This document shows positions 24,894-33,712 of a DNA stretch of 64,000 bases, in pieces. The notes under the pieces were generated by a model that saw only the letters and a list, made by a program, of their open reading frames with translations, ran no database searches and was not told the DNA's origin. Every line of letters starts with the position of its first letter. The stretch's first letter is position 1. Location of the stretch: the NCBI GenBank assembly GCA_002393955.1, contig DGSK01000001.1, positions 288,356 to 352,355 on the forward strand, read 5' to 3'. A program made the position numbers and the translations under genes. This DNA comes from Lachnospiraceae bacterium UBA4364. GTDB lineage: Bacteria; Bacillota; Clostridia; Lachnospirales; Lachnospiraceae.

Positions 24894-25412
24894 CTATCCC
24901 TCTTTTTTCTTCATATCTTCAGCCAGGGTCTCATGTATAATATGCGCAAGCCGGATCATACGTATCTCATTCAGTATCTGTCTCTCCTTTTCACGCTGCT
25001 TCGCAAGCTCTTTCTGCCTCTTTTTAAGTGCTTCAGCTTCCCTGATACGTCTTTCATCCCTGGACTGCTGCATCTGCTTTTCAAACTTCCTTCTGTCGGC
25101 AATGCTCGCAGATGTTCCGGGATGAACAGAGGCCGAACTTTTCCCTAAAACCCTTCCTCCTGTCTTTGGAGTACTCATAACAGGCCTGCCTATTACGCGT
25201 CCCCGGATAACAGCAGCGGAAGCCGGCATACCTGACTTAAGTATCAGTTCATAAGCACTGACAACCTGCAGATATCTCTCATGATCGGATTCCGTAGTCC
25301 CCGGAGTATCCGGATGAAGATCCCTGCATAGCCTATGGTATGTACTTTTTACAAGAGAAGGTGAAGCTCCATACTGAAGTCCAAGCACCTCATAAGCCTG
25401 AAAAATATCCAT
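24894..25412 (-). CDS. Protein with N-terminal DnaJ domain
   Basis: Residues 1-60 form a J-domain (DIFQAYEVLGLQYGASPSLVKSTYHRLCRDLHPDTPG) with the HPD tripeptide that stimulates DnaK ATPase. The rest has a charged linker and a long Arg/Glu/Lys coiled coil (about 105-160, KRQKELAKQREKERQ), without zinc-finger or substrate domains of DnaJ itself. It is therefore an accessory co-chaperone. The start is the ATG at 25412; the TTG-type extension to 25448 overlaps the -35 box. No SD is present, and the -10 box ends 6 nt before the ATG. Confidence 0.8.
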   Translation of the reverse strand: MDIFQAYEVLGLQYGASPSLVKSTYHRLCRDLHPDTPGTTESDHERYLQVVSAYELILKSGMPASAAVIRGRVIGRPVMSTPKTGGRVLGKSSASVHPGTSASIADRRKFEKQMQQSRDERRIREAEALKKRQKELAKQREKERQILNEIRMIRLAHIIHETLAEDMKKKEG

Positions 25413-25418
25413 GAACAA

Positions 25419-25448
25419 ATGATACCATAAAAACACCGTTTTTTTCAA
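25419..25448 (-). promoter_or_regulatory. Sigma-A promoter abutting the J-domain gene start codon
   Basis: TTGAAA (25448-25443) and TATCAT (25424-25419) are 18 bp apart on the minus strand. Six bases separate the -10 box from the ATG at 25412. Confidence 0.45.
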
Positions 25449-25490
25449 CGGACTGCACTCTTATCCGTGACATCCGGGAGCTTATTCGTA

Positions 25491-26402
25491 TCACTTATCA
25501 AGATCATAAGGTGTCACCTGATATACATAATAGTTAAGCCAGTTGCTGTATAATGCATTTGCATGGGCACGCCATAAAAGCAGCGGTTTCTTTTCAGGGT
25601 CATTATCCGGATAATAATTGACCGGAATATGTATATCCAGCCCCTTGCCTAAATCCCTCTTATATTCCTTATCCAGGGTATACCGGTCATATTCCGGATG
25701 TCCCATCACAAATATTCTTTTGTCATCGTTTGACTTTACAAGAAGGACGCCTGCCTCTTCAGACTTCGCCAGGACAGTAAGCTCGCTGCATTTTTCTATG
25801 TCCTCTGTTCTGTTAGTGGTATGCCTCGAATGCGGGGCAAAAAACTCATCATCAAATCCCCTTACCAGAGGAGTACGTCTGTGAAGAAGCTTATGTCTGT
25901 ATATACCGAAAAGCTTTTCCGGAAGTGCCACCTTATCAATGCCGTAATAATGATAAAGACCGGCCTGTGCTCCCCAGCACAGATACATGGTGGAGGTAAC
26001 ATTAGTATCCGTCCAGTCCATTATCCGGCATACTTCTTCCCAGTAGTCCACTTCCTCAAACGGCATCTGTTCCACCGGCGCCCCGGTTATGATCATTCCG
26101 TCAAACTTCTGCCCCTTTATCTCATCAAACGATGTATAAAACCGGTTTAAATGGTTTGCTGATGTATTCTGCGGAATATGGCTCTTTACCATAAGGAAGG
26201 TCAGGTCAATCTGCAACGGAGTATTTGAAAACGACCTCAAAAGTTGAAGCTCCGTATCCTCCTTGAGGGGCATGAGATTAAGTATGCACACCTTAAGCGG
26301 ACGGATATCCTGATGGATAGCCCTGGTCTCATCCATTACAAATATGTTTTCATTTTCAAGCTGCTCCCTGGCCGGAAGGTCACTCTGAATCCTGATAGGC
26401 AT
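25491..26402 (-). CDS. metAA: Homoserine O-acetyltransferase (MetA family, acetyl-CoA type)
   Basis: MetA acylates the hydroxyl of homoserine in methionine synthesis. Catalytic Cys142 (YLCWGAQAG), His235 and Glu237 (MGHPEYD) are present. Position 111, in ITGAPVEQMPFEEV, is Glu; in characterised MetA enzymes Glu at this position gives acetyl-CoA use and Gly gives succinyl-CoA, so acetylation is predicted. The 303-aa length is normal. AAAGGAGG before the ATG is a strong ribosome site. An extended -10 element lies about 94 bp upstream; no SAM riboswitch or T-box is visible in the short leader. Confidence 0.93.
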   Translation of the reverse strand: MPIRIQSDLPAREQLENENIFVMDETRAIHQDIRPLKVCILNLMPLKEDTELQLLRSFSNTPLQIDLTFLMVKSHIPQNTSANHLNRFYTSFDEIKGQKFDGMIITGAPVEQMPFEEVDYWEEVCRIMDWTDTNVTSTMYLCWGAQAGLYHYYGIDKVALPEKLFGIYRHKLLHRRTPLVRGFDDEFFAPHSRHTTNRTEDIEKCSELTVLAKSEEAGVLLVKSNDDKRIFVMGHPEYDRYTLDKEYKRDLGKGLDIHIPVNYYPDNDPEKKPLLLWRAHANALYSNWLNYYVYQVTPYDLDK

Positions 26403-26495
26403 TTCTCTGCCTCCTTTCTGCTTTCCGGTCAGATTTTCTTAATTGCTTTTTCTCTGACCATCATACTTTTGGTGTATTATTATGATTAAGGAGAT

Positions 26496-26504
26496 ATTAT
26501 ATCA
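26496..26504 (-). promoter_or_regulatory. Extended -10 promoter element for metAA
   Basis: TGATATAAT on the minus strand (26504-26496) is a perfect extended -10. A weak -35 (GTGACA, 19 bp upstream) falls in the end of ligA. The surrounding 14-mer is repeated at the SGNH promoter near 39637. Confidence 0.45.
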
Positions 26505-26522
26505 CAAATCGCATAAATTATG

Positions 26523-28523
26523 TCACACAGTAAAGTCCGGCAGATACTTTGAAAGGAAATCGTCCTCTGTGAGGATCTTTACCCCGTTTGCAATAGCCGT
26601 CTTGTTCTTTGACGAAGTTGATGCAGCGTCATTATTTATGAGGCATTCCGTCTTTTTGCTGACACTTCCCGACACTTTCCCACCGTGAGCCTCTATCAGA
26701 TTTTTTAAGTCAGAACGGTTGCCGAAATGTATAAGAGATCCCGTTATTACAAAAGTCAGTCCGGCAAGAGAATCATCACTGCTTCCATTATCCGCCGATT
26801 CAAATTCGAGTTCCTCCGCAAGCGCATCAAGCTGTATCACAAAATCATCATTCTGCATATATGAACAAAAAGCCCCTGCCAGGACCTCTCCCACGCCTTC
26901 TATTTCCGATAGTTCTTCTGGTCCTGCTTTTTTCATTGCCTCTAAGGAATGGGAAAAGTGTCCGGATATAAGCTTGGCCACAGCTGCACCGACCCCCGGT
27001 ATTCCCATTGCATATATTAATCTCGGCATTGTCGTCTTTCTGCTTTTTTCAATGCTTTCAATAAGATTTGCACAGGATTTCTCTTTAAAGCCTTCCAGCG
27101 ACAGTATCTCATCACTCTTATCCCTTAGATTGTATATATCCCTGAATTCATGCAGGAGTCCTGCTCCTATAAGTTTTTCCAGGGTAGCTTCGCTGAGGCC
27201 TTCTATATTCATAGCATCTCTTTCCACGAAATGCACAAAAGACCTGAGCTTCTTTGCAGGACATTCGCTTCCGGTACAGGTCAGTACTTCCGAGTCAACC
27301 TGTCTGACTATCTTTGAAGGCGCCCCGCATACCGGACACACAGACGGGATTTCCAGGCTGTCACTTTTTGTCAGGTTTTCAGATATCTGAGGTATTATCA
27401 TATTCGCCTTGTAAACAGTTATACGGTCCCCTATCCCCAGCTTTAACTCTTTTATCACACTTACGTTATGGAGTGATGCGCGCCTTACCTCCGTACCCTC
27501 AAGATCAACGCAGTCAAATACCGCGATAGGATTTATCATACCGGTCCTGGATGTCTGCCACTCAACTTTCCGGAGTACCGTCTCTGCCGTTTCATCCGCC
27601 CATTTAAAAGCAATCGCTCCCCGGGGAAATTTCGCAGTCCTTCCCAATGACTCGGCATATGCCAGATCGTCATAGGAAAGCACCAGCCCGTCTGAAGGAA
27701 TATCATTGTCCTTAATGGCTTTTTCAAAATACTCTATTTCCCGGACTATATTATCAGCATTTACCTTTCTATATTCAACAACAGTAAACCCCTGCTCCTT
27801 CAGGAATACGAACTGTTTCTCAAACGAATTGCCAAAATCATGCGAAACATCCCCGGATGTAGTGTGATCCGTGGCACTTACAAGGGCAAAAGCTATCATC
27901 TGTATATTCCGCCTTGCTGCCACCGCAGGATCAAGTGCCCTTACAGATCCACTGCAAAGGTTTCTGGGATTCTTATACAACTGATCAGCTGCCATTTCCT
28001 GACTGTTTATCTTTTCAAAATCGCTGTAGGATATTACCGCTTCACCTCTTACTACCAGTGATCCTTTATACGGGATCACAAGCGGGATATTTTTAAATGT
28101 ACGTGCATTAGGCGTTATGACTTCGCCAACCTCACCGTTCCCCCTCGTAACAGCCTTCACAAGCTTTCCTTCATCATATGTAACTACAACCGTGAGGCCG
28201 TCTTCCTTCCAGGAAAGCAGCCCATCCCGGTCTCCCAGCCATTCCTTTAGTTCTTCTCTGCTCTTGGTCTTGCCCAGGCTCAGCATAGGCGAAGCATGTC
28301 TTTCCTTAGGCAGGTATTCCACAGGCTCATATCCGACGCTTTCTGTGGGAGAGCCTGCCATAACCAGACCGCTTTCCTCCTCAAGTCTTTTTAACTCATC
28401 GTAGAGCCTGTCATATTCGAAATTACTCATTATCTCACGGTCTTCAGCATAATAAGTCCTGGAAGCCTCACTGAGCCTCTCTGTTAGTTCCTTCTGTCTT
28501 TCCATATTACTCTGTCCTGTCAT
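26523..28523 (-). CDS. ligA: NAD+-dependent DNA ligase
   Basis: LigA seals nicks in replication and repair using NAD+. Domains in order: Ia (about 5-75, TYYAEDREIMSNFEYDRLYDEL), adenylation (80-320), OB, zinc finger (CPVCG...CTGSECPAKK), HhH (GLSEATLEKLIGAG) and BRCT (LAGLTFVITGSLIHFG...). The adenylation motif reads SWKEDG where most LigA have EPKxDG, and GED is GEV, so this is a divergent sequence, though the Lys is kept. The 666-aa length is standard. GGAGG precedes the ATG. Confidence 0.93.
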   Translation of the reverse strand: MTGQSNMERQKELTERLSEASRTYYAEDREIMSNFEYDRLYDELKRLEEESGLVMAGSPTESVGYEPVEYLPKERHASPMLSLGKTKSREELKEWLGDRDGLLSWKEDGLTVVVTYDEGKLVKAVTRGNGEVGEVITPNARTFKNIPLVIPYKGSLVVRGEAVISYSDFEKINSQEMAADQLYKNPRNLCSGSVRALDPAVAARRNIQMIAFALVSATDHTTSGDVSHDFGNSFEKQFVFLKEQGFTVVEYRKVNADNIVREIEYFEKAIKDNDIPSDGLVLSYDDLAYAESLGRTAKFPRGAIAFKWADETAETVLRKVEWQTSRTGMINPIAVFDCVDLEGTEVRRASLHNVSVIKELKLGIGDRITVYKANMIIPQISENLTKSDSLEIPSVCPVCGAPSKIVRQVDSEVLTCTGSECPAKKLRSFVHFVERDAMNIEGLSEATLEKLIGAGLLHEFRDIYNLRDKSDEILSLEGFKEKSCANLIESIEKSRKTTMPRLIYAMGIPGVGAAVAKLISGHFSHSLEAMKKAGPEELSEIEGVGEVLAGAFCSYMQNDDFVIQLDALAEELEFESADNGSSDDSLAGLTFVITGSLIHFGNRSDLKNLIEAHGGKVSGSVSKKTECLINNDAASTSSKNKTAIANGVKILTEDDFLSKYLPDFTV

Positions 28524-28581
28524 AAATCCTCCTTATACGCCAAGCCGGTCCGGAAATTTTTTTGCGTTCCGATGATAACAC

Positions 28582-28611
28582 AAAAAAGAACAGAGACCGA
28601 AATCTCTGTTC
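28582..28611 (-). terminator. Terminator of the carD-like gene
   Basis: A 9-bp stem GAACAGAGA/TCTCTGTTC (28588-28611) with a 6-nt loop is followed on the minus strand by TTTTTT (28587-28582). It separates the carD-like gene from ligA. Confidence 0.85.
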
Positions 28612-28632
28612 CTGTAACCACGATACTTAAAG

Positions 28633-29124
28633 TTACGGATCCAGCTCCTCACTGATCCGTTCGACAGCCTCAGCCATAGTTATCCCAAGTGCAGTGGCAA
28701 TCTCGCTGAAAAAGATACGTTCAGCGCATTTAAGAATCTTTTCTTCTGAAATATTGAGATTCTTATGATTCTTTCTGTTTTCGGCACGAAGATGACGAAG
28801 CTGCCTTATCATATTGGAAATCTTGATACTGTCCGCGGACCTTAATATCTCATCACAGACTTCCTTAGCCGGCACCGTCCCCTTACGCTTTGAAGAAACA
28901 ACCTCTTTGATCATCTCCTCAGCTTCTTTTCTGCCGATCACCTTTCTTGCAATGTCGCTTTCGCGATCAATCGAAACATAGATAGTATCCCTGGAGTCAT
29001 AAACCGGCTTCAGTGAATAATATATCTTATCAGGCCCCCCAAATGAAAGCGGTCCGATTTCCTCCACCTTGCAGGACCCGGACATTCCACACATAACAAA
29101 ATCACCGACCTTATATTTCTGCAT
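28633..29124 (-). CDS. CarD/CdnL-TRCF-type transcriptional regulator
   Basis: The N-terminal Tudor-like RNA-polymerase-interacting domain is clear (YKVGDFVMCGMSGSCKVEEIGPLSF near 3-27, then YYSLKPVYDSRDTIYVSID), and a helical C-terminal domain follows (AKEVCDEILRSADSIKISNMIRQL). CarD proteins bind the RNAP beta subunit and stabilise open promoter complexes. The ATG at 29124 is chosen because GGAGG stands 5 nt before it, overlapping the in-frame ATG at 29136. Length 163 aa is normal. It is monocistronic, with a near-consensus promoter and a strong terminator. Confidence 0.85.
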   Translation of the reverse strand: MQKYKVGDFVMCGMSGSCKVEEIGPLSFGGPDKIYYSLKPVYDSRDTIYVSIDRESDIARKVIGRKEAEEMIKEVVSSKRKGTVPAKEVCDEILRSADSIKISNMIRQLRHLRAENRKNHKNLNISEEKILKCAERIFFSEIATALGITMAEAVERISEELDP

Positions 29125-29150
29125 TGCAACCTCCATATCAATATGCTACA

Positions 29151-29179
29151 ATTATAAATTTTTCCCTGTTTTTTTTCAA
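29151..29179 (-). promoter_or_regulatory. Near-consensus sigma-A promoter of the carD-like gene
   Basis: TTGAAA (29179-29174) and TATAAT (29156-29151) are exactly 17 bp apart on the minus strand. The leader would be about 20 nt. Confidence 0.75.
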
Positions 29180-29212
29180 GATAAAAATTGTATTTCCATA
29201 GGTGCTTTTTTT

Positions 29213-29221
29213 TGCTATAAT
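29213..29221 (+). promoter_or_regulatory. Extended -10 element for the MBOAT/DHHW operon
   Basis: TGCTATAAT on the plus strand is a perfect extended -10, preceded by an oligo-T run. The leader to 29321 would be about 93 nt and AT-rich. Confidence 0.4.
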
Positions 29222-29320
29222 AACTTTTTGCCTGACCGGTTGACAAAACTTATGGTTTATGGGTAAAAGGCTGTCGGCGACGTAATATAGTTTTATAAAT
29301 TTATATATTGATATAACAAA

Positions 29321-31075
29321 ATGGTTTTTTCACACTTATTTTTTGTCTTCATATTTCTGGCACTGAACCTGTTAGTTTATTGTCTGATGCCCGGCATTCG
29401 GCTCAAGAATGCCTGTATGCTTATTTTTTCACTTGTGTTCTATGCATTTGCAGGGCCTAAGTATGTGATACTGTTAGTATCCATGGTCCTTGTAAGTTAC
29501 CTGTTTGCGCTTGCTGAAGAGCATTTTCTTAAGAAAGGCCAAAAAAAAGGAGCCACTGCAATGCTGATACTTGATGTGGTCAGCATGCTTGGAACACTCG
29601 CTTATTTCAAGTATGCTGTTTTCATCCTTGAGAATGTCAGATCCTTCTCCGGTCTTAAATTCGATATACCGGAAATAATACTTCCTATCGGTATATCATT
29701 TTATACATTTCAGCTCATAAGCTACAATGTGGATGTAGCAAGAGGCGAAGTGTCTGCGCAGAGAAACTACTTCAGACTCCTCCTCTATGCTGCGATGTTC
29801 CATCAGTGTATTGCAGGTCCCATAATAAGATACAGCACTGTCGAAAAAGAGATCAATGAAAGAAAGTTCTCTGTTTCAGACTGCCGCAGGGGCATTCTGA
29901 GGTTCTGTACAGGTCTTGCCAAAAAGGCTTTTCTTGCAAATACATGTGCATCAGTAGTTGATAATCTGGTACCTGCCGGTGCAGACCAGATAGCTGTCAC
30001 ATCCGCCCCTTCTCTATGGGTCGGGATGTTCTTTTTCATGCTCCAGATATACCTGGACTTTTCTGCCTACTCTGATATGGCCATAGGAATGGGCCTTATG
30101 ATAGGTTTCCATTATGATGAAAATTTCAATTATCCCTATGTTGCGGTTTCCGCAACGGATTTCTGGCGCCGCTGGCATATATCCCTAAGCACTTTTTTCA
30201 GGGACTATGTCTATATCCCGCTTGGAGGCAACCGCTGCAGTACTGTCAGGAATATTTTCAACCTGCTCGTTGTATGGGCACTTACCGGTTTTTGGCATGG
30301 AGCAAGCTGGAATTTCATATTGTGGGGGCTTTACTACTTTATCCTTCTTGTCATAGAAAAATACATCATCTACAGAAAGCCTAAGGAAAAGCAAAACGCC
30401 CCTGTGACTGTGAAAGATACTGATGAAAAAGAAAACGATGATGATAATACAGACAACGAAGATCATATCAACATAATGAACCTGGATATAGTCCCGGACA
30501 ACCAGGATCTGTCAGTGGACACTGTCAAGCTGTCCGACATAATAAAGGAACTGAACGATCTGTCAATAGAGGGAACAAAATACACAGGCATTGAGAAGGC
30601 ACAGGAGAACAGTGCCCCTGAAAATAAGCAGTATATCGAAAAGACTGAAACGGAAAAGCCCGTAAAATCACGGAAGCGTCATTTATATTACATGCTCTAT
30701 CTCCCCCGATGCATATTTACAATGTGCCTTGTGCTTATCGGCTGGACTATATTTTACTTTGACGATACCCTGTCCCTTAAGGCTGCTTTGACCAGAATGT
30801 TTGCATTAGACGGCGGAACCGGCTACTATGCCGACAGAGCTGCTCTCCTCGCCCTTAAGAACAATATGTTCTTTTTAATGATTGCCTTGATTTCGTGTCT
30901 GCCTGTATACCATAAGCTCCATAAAAAGCTTTACAGCCTCACGATCGAGAGTCACCCGGTTTTGTTCAGGGCAAAGTATTTACTTGACGCACTTACAGTG
31001 GTAGTATGTCTTCTGTTGTCTGTTATGTGCCTGATAGGCAACAGTTATAATCCTTTTATATATTTCAGGTTTTAA
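29321..31075 (+). CDS. MBOAT-family O-acyltransferase (AlgI-like) with an acidic insertion
   Basis: Integral membrane acyltransferase that passes an acyl group across the membrane for modification of an extracellular polymer. The conserved core has IGISFYTFQLISYNVDV, FDYPY-like NYPYVAVSATDFWRRWHISLS, and the catalytic His in GFWHGASWNF near residue 325. About 95 residues (near 360-455) form a charged, Asp/Glu/Lys/Asn-rich insertion between membrane segments, which lengthens the protein to 584 aa against about 470 in AlgI/DltB types. No SD is visible before the ATG. The DHHW gene follows 45 bp later and is the probable partner. Confidence 0.88.
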   Translation: MVFSHLFFVFIFLALNLLVYCLMPGIRLKNACMLIFSLVFYAFAGPKYVILLVSMVLVSYLFALAEEHFLKKGQKKGATAMLILDVVSMLGTLAYFKYAVFILENVRSFSGLKFDIPEIILPIGISFYTFQLISYNVDVARGEVSAQRNYFRLLLYAAMFHQCIAGPIIRYSTVEKEINERKFSVSDCRRGILRFCTGLAKKAFLANTCASVVDNLVPAGADQIAVTSAPSLWVGMFFFMLQIYLDFSAYSDMAIGMGLMIGFHYDENFNYPYVAVSATDFWRRWHISLSTFFRDYVYIPLGGNRCSTVRNIFNLLVVWALTGFWHGASWNFILWGLYYFILLVIEKYIIYRKPKEKQNAPVTVKDTDEKENDDDNTDNEDHINIMNLDIVPDNQDLSVDTVKLSDIIKELNDLSIEGTKYTGIEKAQENSAPENKQYIEKTETEKPVKSRKRHLYYMLYLPRCIFTMCLVLIGWTIFYFDDTLSLKAALTRMFALDGGTGYYADRAALLALKNNMFFLMIALISCLPVYHKLHKKLYSLTIESHPVLFRAKYLLDALTVVVCLLLSVMCLIGNSYNPFIYFRF

Positions 31076-31120
31076 CGGAAGTTTTTAGTAAAAACAAATC
31101 TAACAGAACAGGTAACAGAT

Positions 31121-32677
31121 ATGACTGAAAGCAGAAAAACAGATACTCATATTCCACATATTCCAAATGAAGATACTCAGATCAGGAATGCTCAAACAGA
31201 AGATATAAAAAAAGAGCCCACTAAAGCAGAACGTTCCGAAAAGAGGTGGTCTGTTTTTATAATTGCCCTGTTTGCCCTGCTTATGGCCGGAGGAAGCATA
31301 GTAGGGCTTATACCCGATCTGCGCCCAAAGGTAAGCGAGCTTGAAAAAAGAGAGCTTGAGGCGTTCCCTGTATATTCCGATGAAAGCCTTATTTCCGGAG
31401 AATACTTAGATAACCTGCAGAGCTGGTATGCCGACAGCTATCCGGGCCGTGAAGAAATCCTTACGGCATATGGCGATATGAAGGATCACTATGGCATAAA
31501 GGACGAAGAGATCCATGGTGAGCTTTCCTACGGTGATGAGATTCCCGTTGTGGAAGATTACCCTTCCATAGAAGACGATTACACTATTGCAGACGAAAGC
31601 ATGGATCCGCCCCTGCCCCCCACACCGCCCACAGATGACAATGCATCAGCCGGCGGAAGTGCTGCGGAAGATGACTCCGGTACTGAAGAAAATGCTTCCG
31701 AAGAAGGCGGAACCTCAGTATCCGACAACAAATACGATCCCGATGATTTTGCGCCCATCCCTTCCGTTGCCTCTGATGCCGGAAGCGACGGCGAAAAGTT
31801 CGGTGCCTTATATATAAGCAACGGAGCTGCTTATTCCACATATTATTTCTCCCAGAAATGTGCTAATGAGTATGCTGCAATGGCCAGCGCTTACGCGGAA
31901 GAGCTTGACGGGGTCAGCAATGTATATTCAATGTTAATACCCCTCTCCGGATATTTTTATTTAGGTTCGGATGTTAAAGAGCAGCTTCACATGAGCGATG
32001 AAAAAGCTGCGTTTAATTACATCTACTCTGTCATGGATGAAAAAGTCACTCCGGTTCCTATCGTGGATACCCTTGCAAGACACCGTAATGAATATATTTA
32101 TTTCAGGACAGACCATCACTGGACTGCAAGAGGAGCTTACTATGCTTACAGGCAGTATGCAAAGATAAAAGGATTCACCCCCTATGAAATCACAGACTAT
32201 ACCTGCGTGCAGTTCGACAATTTCCTTGGAAGCTTCTACTCTTCTACAGGCAGCTCATCACTTGCAGCTACTCCTGATGTTGTAGAAGCTTTTGTCCCTC
32301 TGTCCACTAATACCATGTATATCACCCAGAAAAACGGCGTCACAATGGAATGGGACATAATAAAGGATGTTTCCGGCTGGGGACGCTACAGCAAGTTCAA
32401 CACATTTATTGGTGGTGACCAGCCCTATGCCTACATCAAGAATCCCAACATAAATGATGGCACTGCCTGCCTTGTTATCAAGGAATCCTTCGGAAACGCT
32501 TTCGTGCCCTTCCTTGTAGACCACTATGATGAGGTCTATGTAGTAGATTACAGATACTACAAGCAGGGAGTTGTAACTCTGGCAAAAGAGCATGAAATAG
32601 ATGATGTGATATTCGTAAATAATGCCAGTGCATTAAGCACTGGCAAGATAAACCTGATGGAATCAAGGATGTATTAA
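31121..32677 (+). CDS. DHHW-domain (AlgJ/AlgX-like) extracytoplasmic acetylation protein
   Basis: A charged cytoplasmic N-terminus (about 40 residues) leads to one membrane anchor (SVFIIALFALLMAGGSIVGL, near 45-64). A Pro/Gly/Ser/Asp low-complexity linker (about 160-215) separates the N-terminal part from an SGNH-like domain with FRTDHHWTARGAYYAY near residue 330, the motif of the DHHW family. These proteins work with an MBOAT partner to O-acetylate exopolysaccharides or wall polymers. It lies directly downstream of the MBOAT gene and ends only 21 bp from the convergent gpsA stop. Confidence 0.85.
   Translation: MTESRKTDTHIPHIPNEDTQIRNAQTEDIKKEPTKAERSEKRWSVFIIALFALLMAGGSIVGLIPDLRPKVSELEKRELEAFPVYSDESLISGEYLDNLQSWYADSYPGREEILTAYGDMKDHYGIKDEEIHGELSYGDEIPVVEDYPSIEDDYTIADESMDPPLPPTPPTDDNASAGGSAAEDDSGTEENASEEGGTSVSDNKYDPDDFAPIPSVASDAGSDGEKFGALYISNGAAYSTYYFSQKCANEYAAMASAYAEELDGVSNVYSMLIPLSGYFYLGSDVKEQLHMSDEKAAFNYIYSVMDEKVTPVPIVDTLARHRNEYIYFRTDHHWTARGAYYAYRQYAKIKGFTPYEITDYTCVQFDNFLGSFYSSTGSSSLAATPDVVEAFVPLSTNTMYITQKNGVTMEWDIIKDVSGWGRYSKFNTFIGGDQPYAYIKNPNINDGTACLVIKESFGNAFVPFLVDHYDEVYVVDYRYYKQGVVTLAKEHEIDDVIFVNNASALSTGKINLMESRMY
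32623..32645 (-). terminator. Hairpin inside the DHHW 3' end, possible terminator for the gpsA operon
   Basis: A perfect 9-bp stem TGCCAGTGC/GCACTGGCA with a 5-nt loop lies within the last codons of the DHHW gene. On the minus strand it is followed by TTATTTA, a modest T-rich tail, about 54 bp beyond the gpsA stop. Confidence 0.4.
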
Positions 32678-32698
32678 GAATTTATGTACCTGCTTTCT

Positions 32699-33712
32699 TT
32701 ACTCTTCCCATGGAATTGATGAATGCTCAGACTTCTTATCCCTGGTCATAAGCTCTTCCAGCGCATCCTTGGCTAATTTATCTTCAAAAAGGATTTCATT
32801 AACTTTCTCGACTATAGGCATTTCCACGTTGTATTTCTTAGCAAGGGAAAGGGCTGCTTTCGCTGAATATACGCCCTCGACAACCATCTTTACTTCGTCC
32901 ATTGCTTCCTTTGCTGTCTTGCCCTGTCCCATAAGGTATCCGGCTTTCCTGTTCCTGGAATGAACGCTTCCGCAGGTAACGATAAGGTCGCCTATACCGG
33001 TGAGGCCGGCAAAAGTTTCCGCTTTCCCCCCCATGGCAGTACCGAGCCTTGTGATTTCTGCGATTCCCCTTGTAATGAGAGCAGCCTTTGTATTGTCACC
33101 AAATCCCATGCCATCTGCCATACCGGCAGCCAGTGCCACTACATTCTTAAGAGCAGCACCAAGCTCCATTCCCAGCATATCCGGTGATGTATAAACCCTG
33201 AATACTTTCGAGCTGAAGATATTCTGGACATATTCCGCATCAGCCTTCTTGTGTGCACCGGAAACAACAGTTGTGGGCAGTCCCTTTGCCACTTCTTCTG
33301 CATGGGAAGGTCCGCAGAGAACGGTAACAACAGCCTGAGGGATTTCTTCCTCTATTATCTGTGAAAGCGTAAGCAATGTATCCTCTTCCACGCCTTTAGC
33401 CACATTGGTTATAATCTGACCGTCCTTAACCAGATCCTTCATGCTTTTTGCTGTGCTTCTTGTGAAAATCGAAGGCACCGCAAGAACCAGCAGGTCTTTA
33501 TCTCTGCATGCATCTGCAAGGTCCGTAGTAAACTCCATGGATTCCTGAAGCTTTACCCCCGGAAGCTTATCCTTATGCTCATGATCCTTTTTAAGCATGT
33601 CGATTTCCGATTCGATAGCTGACCAAACCTGTACTTCATGCCCATTATTGATCAACAGCCATGCAAGTGCTATTCCCCAGCTTCCTGCTCCGATAACCCC
33701 TATTTTTGCCAT
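32699..33712 (-). CDS. gpsA: Glycerol-3-phosphate dehydrogenase [NAD(P)+]
   Basis: GpsA reduces dihydroxyacetone phosphate to sn-glycerol 3-phosphate, the backbone for phospholipids. It has the Rossmann start IGVIGAGSWGIALAWLL, the VAKGVE segment, GPSHAEEVAKGLPT, catalytic Lys in ALKNVVALAAG and the FAGLTGIGDLIVTC block. Length 337 aa is normal. GGAGG precedes the ATG, which overlaps the plsY stop (TAATG). The order der-plsY-gpsA places it next to the enzyme that uses its product. Confidence 0.97.
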   Translation of the reverse strand: MAKIGVIGAGSWGIALAWLLINNGHEVQVWSAIESEIDMLKKDHEHKDKLPGVKLQESMEFTTDLADACRDKDLLVLAVPSIFTRSTAKSMKDLVKDGQIITNVAKGVEEDTLLTLSQIIEEEIPQAVVTVLCGPSHAEEVAKGLPTTVVSGAHKKADAEYVQNIFSSKVFRVYTSPDMLGMELGAALKNVVALAAGMADGMGFGDNTKAALITRGIAEITRLGTAMGGKAETFAGLTGIGDLIVTCGSVHSRNRKAGYLMGQGKTAKEAMDEVKMVVEGVYSAKAALSLAKKYNVEMPIVEKVNEILFEDKLAKDALEELMTRDKKSEHSSIPWEE

